64,000 nucleotides of DNA, from contig OZ251994.1 of NCBI GenBank assembly GCA_965246925.1, positions 496,001 through 560,000 of the forward strand, given 5' to 3'. The translations under genes were made by a program, and so were the position numbers. Source of the stretch: JANPPS01 sp965246925 (GTDB lineage: Bacteria > Pseudomonadota > Alphaproteobacteria > Acetobacterales > Acetobacteraceae). Below are positions 1-8,096 of this stretch, piece by piece (within the stretch, counting starts at the first letter, position 1; every line of letters begins with the position of its first letter). The notes under the pieces are model-generated. The model worked only from the letters and a program-made list of their open reading frames with translations. It was not told where the DNA came from and ran no database searches.

Positions 1-10
1 CAGCAAAGAG

Positions 11-343
11 ATGTTTTCTTGTAAAATGAGATACCACATATTCGTTGGTAACAGCCCGTCTTGCCTCGCCAACGATCAAGTTCACGTCTTTGATGCTACT
101 GACTATGACGTAGCCTTTTCAAAAGCTCTTCAGATTGGACTTCAAGGTGAGGAGTTATTTATCAATTCTGAAAATGAGACTGTTCAGTGGAGGTTCGCGG
201 CAGTTATATCCCTTGACCGTGTTTTCATCGGCCAAGGAAGCTCACAAGTCTACTCAGAACCGCTACATCTTGACGGACACTCAATGATCGCAGTTGATTT
301 TTTATTTCGACCTGAACTCTCAGAGCCCATACAAACAATTTAG
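11..343 (+). CDS. DUF4288-like small protein, possible orphan immunity protein
   Basis: The 110-residue product has the look of the DUF4288 family. After a 40-residue start comes a segment with QGEELFINSENETVQWRF (about residues 45-62), followed by a short strand and QVYSEPL, like the family pattern of an acidic ETVxWxF core and a closing VYSR/E segment. No catalytic motif or membrane segment is visible. The start follows a purine-rich AAAGAG. The gene is clearly AT-richer than what follows and lies immediately before a broken toxin gene. By analogy with the later cassettes it could be the immunity gene of a toxin whose coding region lies left of the window. DUF4288 proteins do occur beside polymorphic toxins, but the immunity role here is inferred from position only. 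Confidence 0.6.
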   Translation: MFSCKMRYHIFVGNSPSCLANDQVHVFDATDYDVAFSKALQIGLQGEELFINSENETVQWRFAAVISLDRVFIGQGSSQVYSEPLHLDGHSMIAVDFLFRPELSEPIQTI

Positions 344-394
344 TGATGTCCTAATCTGGGAGGTGCAGCCCGACTCCAAACAAGGCGTAACTGA

Positions 395-2562
395 TCAGCC
401 TGGAAGGCGCAGGCGGAGGTGGTGCAGGCCGATTACGACGCGACGCACGGGCCCAGCCCCTCGGGCAACCGGGTGGGGCTGATCGGCGACCTGCAGATGT
501 TCACCGGCAACGAGCTGCTGTCGTTCTTGGAGCAGTGCCAGGCCCGGGTCTGGGTGGCGCTGGCGGCGCTGCCGGCCGATGCGCGCTCGGACCGGATGCA
601 GACGGTGGCGCAGCAATTCGTGGACGCGGCCTTTCAGGCGGCGGCGGCGAACAACTGGGTCTCTGGTGCAGACGCTGGAGACCGCGGCCGATGTCAGTCT
701 GCAGATCGCCGCCATGCCCGACGCCAGCCGCCACGCGCTGACCGAGCGGTTCATGCACAAGAACGTCAAGCACGACATCACGGTGGACCCCAACACCGCC
801 AACCCGTTCGCGAGCTTCTCCGACCACAGCAAGGGCGAGGACGCCGGGTCCATCGTTGAGGCCGTGGCGGGCGTGATCATCAACATCGTCGCCGCCTTCG
901 TGCCAGTGCTGGCGCCGCTGGCGATCGCCTGGGACGTGGCGGAGGCGGGTAAGAGCTTCTCTCAAGGCAACATCCTGGGCGGCTTCCTGAACCTGGCCGC
1001 GGCGGTGGGCGCTGGGGTGACTTACCTGGGCAGCGCAGCGGCCGCGGGTTCGGAGGCGGCACAGGCGACCAGCGCAGTGGCCCAATCGCTCGGCTACACG
1101 GGCGGCGCTGTGGCAGGAGCCACGCTCACGGTCCCCCAGGCGGCGGCGGCGACGCAGGCATTTGGGCAGACTATCCTGGCTGGCACGGCCCTGGTGGGAG
1201 GGGCCGCGGGCATCGCGCAAAGCGCCGAGCGGGGCGACGGGCTGGGCATTGTCGCCGGTTTGCTGGAGGTGGCCGCCGCGGTCGCGGGGGGCCTGCTCTC
1301 CACTGGCGAGGTCTCGGCCGGAACCAATTTCGGCGCCGTTCTACGAGGCGTGGCCGTCTATGGCGGCATCGCCTCTCTGGCCACGAGCGGGGCGGACGCC
1401 TTCATCCATGGCGACATCGCGGGAGGGCTCGCGTCCAGCTTGAATGCGCTCGAGCAACTGATAGGAACGAGCATAAGCCATGGTGACGTAACCGACACCT
1501 TGAGCCGCCCGGGTGAAACGGGGAGTTCAGTCGATTCCGTCTATCAGGAAGACCTGCCGCCGCCAGCTCCTCCAGCAGCTGACGCAACTACTAGGGAATC
1601 CTTTGCGGAAGCGAGCAACCCAGACTCATTCATGTTGGTAGCAAGCTTGGGCGATATAGCTCTAAGCCCTGTTACAGTCACGCCGGCGCTGCTTGCCCTG
1701 GAAGCCCTCGGGTTCATTGCTCTAATACCGCTTGAGCTCGTCGCTGGCGGACTTTTACTTACTGTCGGAGCGCTTGCCTTTTTTCGCTATGGCGTATCAA
1801 ACACCTTTCCGGTCCAAGGATACGAACCTGATCAGATAGGGGTGGCTCCGGTCAGTGCTGAAATAAACGCCCGTGACGGAACGGTTCTTATTTACCGAGG
1901 CTCGCCGGCCAACGGTCCCGACATCAACCTTCAGACCACAGCGACCCTGACAATCGGTGCTGAAGGAGTACTCTACAGCAATCAGGGCGACGCTGTCGGC
2001 TACCTTCGAAACGGCGCCGTCGTTCTGAACGAGGGAGTGACGCCTTCAGGCCTGCTTAGTGGGCCAACGGCAAATGCTCCGACGTCGGCCGACCCAACGC
2101 CTAACCCCCCGTTGATCAGTCCATCAGGGCAGACAGGATCGCCACCTGGCCCGGAGAGACCGGACGGTCAGCCGATCAACCCAGATCAGCCATCTACGCA
2201 GAGTGGAAGGCTAAGTGGAGACGTAGAGAGCCTTACGCCAGCAGAGCGGAAGATTGCACAGGAGTTGGTCGCCGAGGTAAGAACGTGGAGATCATTCCTC
2301 GGGGGCCAGGATCGACGCCCGACTTTAAAATAGACGGGGTTACGACTGAGCTGAAAACGCTTCGGGCAGCTGGGACCAACACTCTCAAAATGCGATTCAG
2401 GTTGCAGACTCACAGGGTCCTGCGCAAATCCTGATCGACGCTAGAAACGTCGCCATCACACCTGATGAGGCTTTAACACAAATTCTTCGGGCCAACGGAA
2501 ATCTGAAGAATTTCTCGGGACGTGTAACTGTGCTAACGGCCAAGGGCATTGTTAAGTTTTAG
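395..2562 (+). pseudogene. Polymorphic toxin fragment with CdiA-type C-terminal nuclease, frameshifted
   Basis: Three reading frames join into one protein-like path. The first frame opens after a stop at 392-394 and reads to about 660. The second carries an Ala/Gly-rich hydrophobic region (about 840-1320), another hydrophobic segment (about 1670-1790) and a Pro-rich linker. From about 2275 the frame changes again and gives NVEIIPRGPGSTPDFKIDG then TTELKTL, and after another change at about 2388 it gives AQILIDARN and ends at 2562. The spacing PDFKID...ELKTL...ILIDARN matches the CdiA-type C-terminal tRNase/nuclease domain. The last two breaks are repaired by one extra base each, for example AAAAA instead of AAAA at 2387-2390; the first looks like one extra base. 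As written it cannot encode an intact toxin. No secretion domain is present, so this looks like an orphan C-terminal cassette. Sequencing error in homopolymers is possible. Confidence 0.75.
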
Positions 2563-2572
2563 GAGAAGATAG

Positions 2573-2992
2573 ATGGGATTAACCGCCGCAGTCTTTCATG
2601 GTCTTTCAACATTATCCAAAAAGATGAACTATGAAAGCTATGTGATTGACGACCTTACTGGAGAAGTAACGATTTTTGATTCGTGCGGCGATGAAATACA
2701 TGCAGATAATATTGCAATTTCGATCAGAATAGGAAGTTTGAGCGAGATTTCATCAATAAGAAAAAGACTTGACGACTACCTGCCGCAAGGCGGGTCATTG
2801 ATCAAGGAGAAAATTCTTTATTCAGGTTCGCATTCTGGAGATGTCATTAACAAGAAAGAGATTGATGGACTCGACGCCGAACTTAAGTCTTTAAAAACAT
2901 CAGAGGACAGTCTGCTTCAAAAGTTTTCGACTGATCTTTGGAAGGTAATTCTAGTCGCAAGGAATGAGAATAATCCTATTGTTTTTCTTTAG
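2573..2992 (+). CDS. Candidate immunity protein for the CdiA-type toxin
   Basis: A 139-residue soluble protein with no family that I recognise. It starts 10 bases after the toxin remnant and has a strong AGGAG ribosome binding site that overlaps the toxin stop. It is much AT-richer than the surrounding genes, as cassette immunity genes usually are. Visible features are an N-terminal part rich in beta-type residues with an acidic stretch (VIDDLTGEVTIFDSCGDE) and a lysine/glutamate-rich, probably helical C-terminal half. Placement right behind a nuclease toxin domain is the only evidence for an immunity role. Unlike the toxin gene, this frame is intact, which fits selection to keep immunity after loss of the toxin. 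Confidence 0.65.
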   Translation: MGLTAAVFHGLSTLSKKMNYESYVIDDLTGEVTIFDSCGDEIHADNIAISIRIGSLSEISSIRKRLDDYLPQGGSLIKEKILYSGSHSGDVINKKEIDGLDAELKSLKTSEDSLLQKFSTDLWKVILVARNENNPIVFL

Positions 2993-3019
2993 GCGTAACT
3001 CAGTCTGCCAGTCGGTTAA

Positions 3020-4942
3020 TCAGCTTCTGTAGGCAGCCTGACGGCGACGGCCGATCTGGGCGCAATCTATGGGCGGGAGTTGGGGCGTGCGCGGGAGCCC
3101 GACGTCGTGCCAGTGTGGGAGAGTGCGCTGTCGCAGGGTGCCTCGATGAACAGCGTGATCGCCGAGATCGCGGTGTCGCCCGAAGCGGCAGGCGACATCC
3201 AGGGCCTGTATCAGCAGGTTCTGGGCCGGGCGGCCGATGCGGTGGAGGTGAGCGCGGCCGAGAGGGCGCTGGCGCAGGGCTACACGACGCTGCCAGGATC
3301 GCAGGGTGCCTTGCCCGGTTCGGTCGGCGCGACGGAGGATGTTGCGATCCTCTACCAAATCTGCTAGGCCGTGCGGTGGACACGGGCGGGCTGAGCTACT
3401 GGGAAAACGCGCTGCAGACCGGCACCAGCATGATCCAGGTGCGGGCCGGAATCGCCGGCTCTCCCGAGGAAGCCAATGCCATTCAGGCGGCGTTCCAGAC
3501 GACCCTTGGCCGGGCGGCGGACGCCAGCGAGGTGGCAGCCTATCAGCAGGTGCTGGGCAGCAATGGCAGCTGGACGCTGTCTCTGGTCACCAAAGCACTG
3601 GTGCCGGCGGCGATTAACGCGTTCTACCACCAGCTGTTCGGCCGCGACGCCATGCCGGTGGAATACGCCGACAAAGCAGCCGCCCTAGCGGCTGGGCAGT
3701 CGCTGCAGAGCCAGTTCAACTACCTGCGTCCGATCTTTGCGACCTCGGCCACCGAGACCGGAACCATCAACCTGTTCTACCAGCACATTTACGGCCGGGA
3801 CGCGAGGGCGGCGGAGCTGACGATCCTGGAAGCCAACCTGGCCTCCGGCCAATCGCTGCTGGCGCTGTAAGGCAGCGTGACGCCTCTCGTCGCCAAGCAG
3901 GTGTTGGCGCCCTATAAGAACGATTTCGGTCGCACCGACGTGTCGTATGGTGAAATGTCGTTCTGGGAGAACATCGCGCTCACCCAAAGCTGAACGTGGT
4001 GCGGGCCGACCTCGCCGGCAGCCCAGGCGCCACGTCGTATCTGCAATCCGTGTTCCAGCAGAATCTCGGCCGCCCGGCGTCATCGAGCGAGGTCGCGGGC
4101 TGGCTCGCCGCCGAGCGCGCCGAGACCGACCCGGCCACGCCATTCACGGTCACCATGCCCAACGGCACGGTGATCGCCACCACGGACGCGCAGACCATCG
4201 TGGTGGAGGCGGTCAAATGGTTTTTCCTCAAACCAACGGAGATATTCTGTCGAGGTCAGGCGCTGTGCTTGGAAACATGCAGAACGGTGTCCCGGTGTTC
4301 GATCAAGCCGCGCTTTCGGCGTTTACCACCTCGCAGACGAGCTTCCCGATCTCCACAGGATCACCGCCCGTGGTGCTCCCGCCGTTTCAGGAGGGCTATG
4401 AGCCGACCTTCAGCGGACCGACCATCTTCGTGACGCCCATCGCCGATCCGCAGCCCCTCATCCTGCCCGGCCGCACCATCGATGCCATCCCGCTGATCGA
4501 TATTGAGTCCCTTCCGATCACGGTTGACGGACTGCCAACGATTATGGAAAGTCGAGCGTGCCAGGAATCGGAACAATATGTGCGGGGCTTGCTGCCGGTG
4601 GGCACGCTGATCCAGCAATCCTTCAAGGGTCGCAAGCTCGTGCCGTATGGCATCCCGGGCAGCGTCCGGTCTGATCTTACCTCGGCGGACCTGAAAACTG
4701 CCAGCTGGGAGGTCAAAAACTATAATCTGGCTACCAACACTGCCGGATTGATCAACGCCACCGCCGCGCAAGGTAGAGACCGGGCGTTGAACCTGCCGGC
4801 GGGGATGACGCAGTATGTCTATATCGATATAACCGGACAGGATGTCACAGCAGATCGAAGAGACGCGATCCGCTTAGCCATAGAAACCAAGAGTAGTGGC
4901 GCAATAAATAAAGACAATATCGAGTTCTTTGAACGAAAGTAG
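3020..4942 (+). pseudogene. DUF4214-module effector with restriction-endonuclease-like C-terminal toxin, frameshifted
   Basis: DUF4214-type repeats (LYQQVLGRAADAVEV; LLGRAVDTGGLSYWENAL; FYHQLFGRDAMPVEYADK; LFYQHIYGRDARAAE; FGRTDVSYGEMSFWENIAL) are spread over different frames. Breaks lie near 3350, 3985 and 4220, each fitting a one-base loss, and an in-frame stop lies at 3868-3870. The last frame stays open from about 4220 to 4942 and encodes a linker plus a C-terminal domain with GIPGSVRSDL (about 4645-4675), WEVKNYN (about 4705-4730) and AAQGRDRALNLP. The order D...E-V-K-N-Y...Q...R is typical of PD-(D/E)XK restriction-endonuclease-like toxins. The toxic domain is therefore intact but cut off from its N-terminal modules. 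A candidate immunity gene follows 5 bases downstream. DUF4214 modules are known from large secreted and surface proteins; their role here is not determined. Confidence 0.72.
4068..4213 (+). repeat. Direct repeat copy 1, DUF4214-linker module
   Basis: This stretch encodes GRPASSSEVAGWLAAER, then MPNGTVIATTDAQTIVVEA. It is closely similar at DNA level to 5676-5824, including a shared run over the codons for SEVAGWLA and over ATCGCCACCACGGA. The two copies flank the endonuclease-like toxin, its immunity gene and a toxin remnant, as expected if cassettes are exchanged by homologous recombination through shared upstream modules. Confidence 0.7.
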
Positions 4943-4947
4943 GGGAC

Positions 4948-5616
4948 ATGGATCAGGCAATAAATGCAGGAATCGTCGCGGTGTACGGCGGCGGTGATAT
5001 ATCTCAGCTTGGCCATTCCGGTGACATCCAGGTCTTTTTCGGCTGCATTCAGCGCTACGCCGGCGATGTGCTGGACCAGACCGGCAGGCATCTGATATTG
5101 GATCGGCTCTACAAGCGTTATTTGCGCCTGGAGGAGACTGCCCCGGCCGCCGCGGCTATGATTACGGTCCAGCAGCATTTCGCCAAGATCCCGACCGCAA
5201 GCATAGATTGGGCAGCGCTCGGATTGCAGCCGGAGACCTCGGAATTCAAGCTCGGACTCGACACGGCCGGCGCTGTGTTCGATGAAGGAGGCTACTTCCG
5301 GCGTTTTCAAGGGTGCGTCAATTCAGTCCTTTATCGTCATGAGCATGGCGAGACTTTCTTTCCGATCATGCTGAGCCGTTCGGATTTCGAGAGCCTGCAC
5401 CACGCAAAGACCCGGCCCCGCGAGGAGTATGACACGCTCGATGGCCCGCCTTTCTGGCTCGCCACCCCACCTCCCCCCCAACCGGCACCGAGCTACAAGG
5501 ACGGCAAAGAGGTCCCGCACGGCACGCCCGGCAGCATCCGGCCGAATCATGTCTCGGAAGACGGCAAGAGCGCGGCATTCACCGTCAAGATGAGCGATTT
5601 CACTGGACCGAAGTGA
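4948..5616 (+). CDS. Candidate immunity protein fused to a decayed toxin motif
   Basis: A 222-residue product that starts 5 bases after the endonuclease-like toxin, with AGGGGAC upstream of the ATG. Residues 1 to about 165 form an immunity-like unit rich in aromatic and acidic residues (EYDTLDGPPFWL near its end); I cannot name its family. A Pro-rich linker follows, then HGTPGSIRPNHVSEDGKS and FTVKMSDF, which align with YGIPGSVRSDL and WEVKNYNL of the toxin just upstream. In this second copy the acidic positions are altered (D to N, E to T), so the nuclease site appears dead, and the domain ends soon after. The simplest reading is an immunity gene joined to the start of a second, degraded toxin copy by recombination or a frameshift. 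Whether the fused tail is translated is unknown. Confidence 0.6.
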   Translation: MDQAINAGIVAVYGGGDISQLGHSGDIQVFFGCIQRYAGDVLDQTGRHLILDRLYKRYLRLEETAPAAAAMITVQQHFAKIPTASIDWAALGLQPETSEFKLGLDTAGAVFDEGGYFRRFQGCVNSVLYRHEHGETFFPIMLSRSDFESLHHAKTRPREEYDTLDGPPFWLATPPPPQPAPSYKDGKEVPHGTPGSIRPNHVSEDGKSAAFTVKMSDFTGPK

Positions 5617-5670
5617 ATGCGCAAGACGGGACCTCTTATACGTGTCCGTAAGGCATAAGCTCGCCGCCAG

Positions 5671-6306
5671 CTGAAGATCGGCCGCCCGGCCTCTGCCAGC
5701 GAGGTCGCGGGCTGGCTGGCGGCGGAACGCTCTGGCGCTTCACCGGGCATCCAGTTCACCGTCAGCATGCCCAACGGCATGTTGATCGCCACCACGGATG
5801 CGAAGAACATCGTGGTGGAGGCGGCGACCTACGTCACCCTGAGCGGCGGCCTCACCCCCACCATCACCGACGATGCAGGCAACGTCACCACCTTCCGCAA
5901 CGGCGCCGAGTTCGCCGCCTATGCCCTGTCCATGGCGACTGCGGCCGGGCAGGCCTCGCCCGACATCCTCACCACCTAGGACCTGACCAGCACCTGGCTC
6001 CTGGATGTGGGCCAGGCGGACCTGCAGGCGGCGTCCGACTTGCAGAAGCTAGCGCAAGCGGACTATGCCGCGGGCCGGACGCAGCAGGGGTATCTGGAGC
6101 AGATCGGCGCGCAGCTGGCCATGCAGCTGCAGCGGACCACCCCCGCGAACCGCCACCGCTCGCCATCGCCGTCAGCATCGGCCCATACCTGGCGGTGGTC
6201 ACCGTCACCGGGGACGCCGGTGACCCGGCTGCTGCGGCCGGGTTCCGCTATACCTGGACCGACACCGACGCCGCTTCCAGAAAGGGGCGCAGCGCTGGTT
6301 TCTTGA
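5671..6306 (+). pseudogene. Remnant of a DUF4214-linker effector gene
   Basis: The frame encodes KIGRPASASEVAGWLAAER and MPNGMLIATTDAKNIVVEA, a second copy of the module at 4068-4213, followed by VTLSGGLTPTITDDAGNVTTF. An in-frame stop lies at 5977-5979. The same frame then continues with a helical stretch (LQAASDLQKLAQADYAAGRT) to about 6140, where reading shifts by one base to PPPLAIAVSIGPYLAVVTVTG and runs into the 3' end of the convergent heptose gene. No toxin domain or immunity gene follows, so this is the truncated right end of the array. There is no ribosome binding site or start codon at its left end. Confidence 0.65.
5676..5824 (+). repeat. Direct repeat copy 2, DUF4214-linker module
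   Basis: The partner of 4068-4213, about 1.6 kb downstream and in the same orientation. The encoded segments differ at a minority of residues (SSS/SAS, TVIATTDAQ/MLIATTDAK), so the copies are diverged paralogous modules and not a recent exact duplication. Confidence 0.7.
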
Positions 6307-6321
6307 AGGGCACAGCGTTTA

Positions 6322-7518
6322 TCATTCGAACAGGCCCGCGGTGAAGTCGGCCAGGTCGCCACCAAGGAATTGCAGGCCGGGGACAGCGGCGGCGGCGGCC
6401 GCCTCCATGTCGGTCCGGCTATCGCCGATCATCAAGCAGCGCGCCGGGTCAAGCTGCCAAGTGCGGATCAGGTCGAGTAGCATCCCGGGAGCTGGCTTGC
6501 GCCATGGATGAGCCTGCCGGTATGCGGGAAGCGGGGCGTCCGGATGAAACGGGCAGTAGCGCATGTCATCGATCGTGCCGCCAGCCATCAACGCCTGATC
6601 GAGCAACCAGGCGTGCAGGGCGTTGAACTCGGCCTCCGAATAGAGCCCGCGAGCGATGCCGGACTGATTGGTGACCACGAAGACGTGCCATCCGGCCTCA
6701 CCTGCCCGCCGGATCGTGGTTAGGGCACCGGGGGTGAAGTCGAAGCGATCCTGGGAGCCGACATAGCCGTGGTCTTTATTTATGACGCCGTCCCGGTCCA
6801 GAAACAGCGCCCGGCGATGCAACCTAGCCGGCAACGTGGCACGGGCGAAGGCGAGTTGATCCGGCACTCCGATGTCAATGAAGGCGCCCTGACCGATCGT
6901 AGCGCAGAGCTGGCCGGATTGGGCGAGGGCCGGAAACGTCTCGTTTTCGAGGCTTGCACCCAGCATCGGCAAAACCTCACGGCGTAGGACGGCGACGCCC
7001 GCGTTGATGAGGGCGCGACCGGGCGCCGCGGATTTTTCCTGGAACTCGGTAACTAGGCCGCCCCTGATGCTGACCCGGCCAAAACGGCGGGCGTCCTCTA
7101 CTCCGGTCAGCAAAAGCCGGCCTAGAATGTCGGGCTCGTCTATCGCCGCCGCGGCCAGCATGGGCGCGAGCGGAGCATCGAGCCAGGAATCGCCGTTAAG
7201 GAGAAGAAAGCTCGCGTCCAATTTATGAGCAGCATGCCGGAGCGCTCCCCCAGTGCCGGACGGCGCTGGCTCCTGAATGCACTCTAGGCGGATTTCGCGC
7301 GGGAGCCTCGCCTGTAATGCTGACAGCGCTGCCTCGATCTGTGCGCCGAGGTGACCGGTGAGGAGCAGCACCTCCTGTATACCATAACGACATAACTCGC
7401 GTAGCAACCATGCAATAAAGGGCCGGCCCCCAACATTTAGCATGGGTTTCGGGATATCGGCAGTCAGCGCGCCCAGGCGGGTGCCGCGGCCGCCAGCCAG
7501 AATGACAGCTTGGCGCAG
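6322..7518 (-). CDS. Bifunctional heptose-1-phosphate guanylyltransferase / heptose-bisphosphate phosphatase (HddC-HddB type)
   Basis: The N-terminal half is a sugar nucleotidyltransferase with LAGGRGTRLG, then PKPML and NGDSW. The C-terminal half is a HAD phosphatase of the GmhB type with LFLDRDGVINKDHGYVG, VTNQSGIARG and MIGDSRTDM. With gmhA and hddA just upstream it would complete the route from sedoheptulose 7-phosphate to GDP-D-glycero-alpha-D-manno-heptose, used in S-layer or cell-surface glycans. The usual GmhB zinc ligands are only partly present: CPFH is there, but the later CxC is replaced by HPW. Homology begins directly after the gmhA stop, where no ATG, GTG or TTG is available; CTG at 7518 is my chosen start. 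The nearest canonical in-frame start is GTG at 7680, deep inside gmhA. Confidence 0.88.
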   Translation of the reverse strand: MRQAVILAGGRGTRLGALTADIPKPMLNVGGRPFIAWLLRELCRYGIQEVLLLTGHLGAQIEAALSALQARLPREIRLECIQEPAPSGTGGALRHAAHKLDASFLLLNGDSWLDAPLAPMLAAAAIDEPDILGRLLLTGVEDARRFGRVSIRGGLVTEFQEKSAAPGRALINAGVAVLRREVLPMLGASLENETFPALAQSGQLCATIGQGAFIDIGVPDQLAFARATLPARLHRRALFLDRDGVINKDHGYVGSQDRFDFTPGALTTIRRAGEAGWHVFVVTNQSGIARGLYSEAEFNALHAWLLDQALMAGGTIDDMRYCPFHPDAPLPAYRQAHPWRKPAPGMLLDLIRTWQLDPARCLMIGDSRTDMEAAAAAAVPGLQFLGGDLADFTAGLFE

Positions 7519-7520
7519 TG

Positions 7521-8096
7521 CTACCGCGGAAACAGGCGTTGCTCCACCAGGGCACAGACTAAGTGCGCCGCGGTGATGTGGATTTGCTGGATGATGGGCG
7601 TGAGGGTCGATGGTGCCTCCAGCAGCAAAGCGCAGGCTTGGCGCATGGTGCCGCCATGCTCCCCGGTCATACCAAGGCACACTAGCCCCCGGGCCTTGCC
7701 TGCCTCCAGCGCACGCATAATGTTGGCGGACGTGCCGGAGGTGCTGAGCGCCATCAGCACGTCGCCGGGCTGACCGAGGCCCATTACTTGACGTTCGAAC
7801 ACGCGGTCATAGCCGTAATCGTTGCTGACTGCCGTCATGACGGAGCTGTCGGTGGTTAACGCCAAGGCCGGAAGCGCCGGGCGGTCATACATCAAGCGGC
7901 CCAGGACCTCGCCCGCGATATGCTGTGCGTCCCCGGCGCTGCCTCCGTTCCCGCACAGCAACAGCTTTCGCCCGGCCTGAAATGCCAGAACCAGCGCGTC
8001 CGCCATGTCCGCCAGGACCCGGCGCTGTACTCCATCGGCGCGAAACGCGGTGAGCGCGGCGAGGCTGTCATCCAGGTAGGAGTCGATCGTCAGCAT
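7521..8096 (-). CDS. gmhA: Phosphoheptose isomerase
   Basis: A 191-residue SIS-domain protein, the usual length for GmhA, which converts D-sedoheptulose 7-phosphate to D-glycero-D-manno-heptose 7-phosphate in the cytoplasm. Diagnostic segments are LLLCGNGGSAGDAQHIAGE near residue 46, TTDSSVMTAVSNDYGYD, LMALSTSGTSANI and the C-terminal IIQQIHITAAHLVCALVE helix with its metal-binding His. The ATG directly abuts the stop of hddA, and the gene is followed without a gap by the hddC-hddB fusion, so the three are certainly cotranscribed and probably translationally coupled. Confidence 0.95.
   Translation of the reverse strand: MLTIDSYLDDSLAALTAFRADGVQRRVLADMADALVLAFQAGRKLLLCGNGGSAGDAQHIAGEVLGRLMYDRPALPALALTTDSSVMTAVSNDYGYDRVFERQVMGLGQPGDVLMALSTSGTSANIMRALEAGKARGLVCLGMTGEHGGTMRQACALLLEAPSTLTPIIQQIHITAAHLVCALVEQRLFPR

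Noticed and set aside
382..392. Shared AGGCGTAACT after two immunity genes (383-392 and 2991-3000)
   Set aside because: Only ten bases are shared and the flanks differ; too short to claim a recombination site.
640..680. Programmed ribosomal frameshifting in the toxin genes
   Set aside because: No slippery heptamer with a downstream structure was seen, and the shifts occur at many places, in both directions and together with a stop codon, which fits decay or read errors better.
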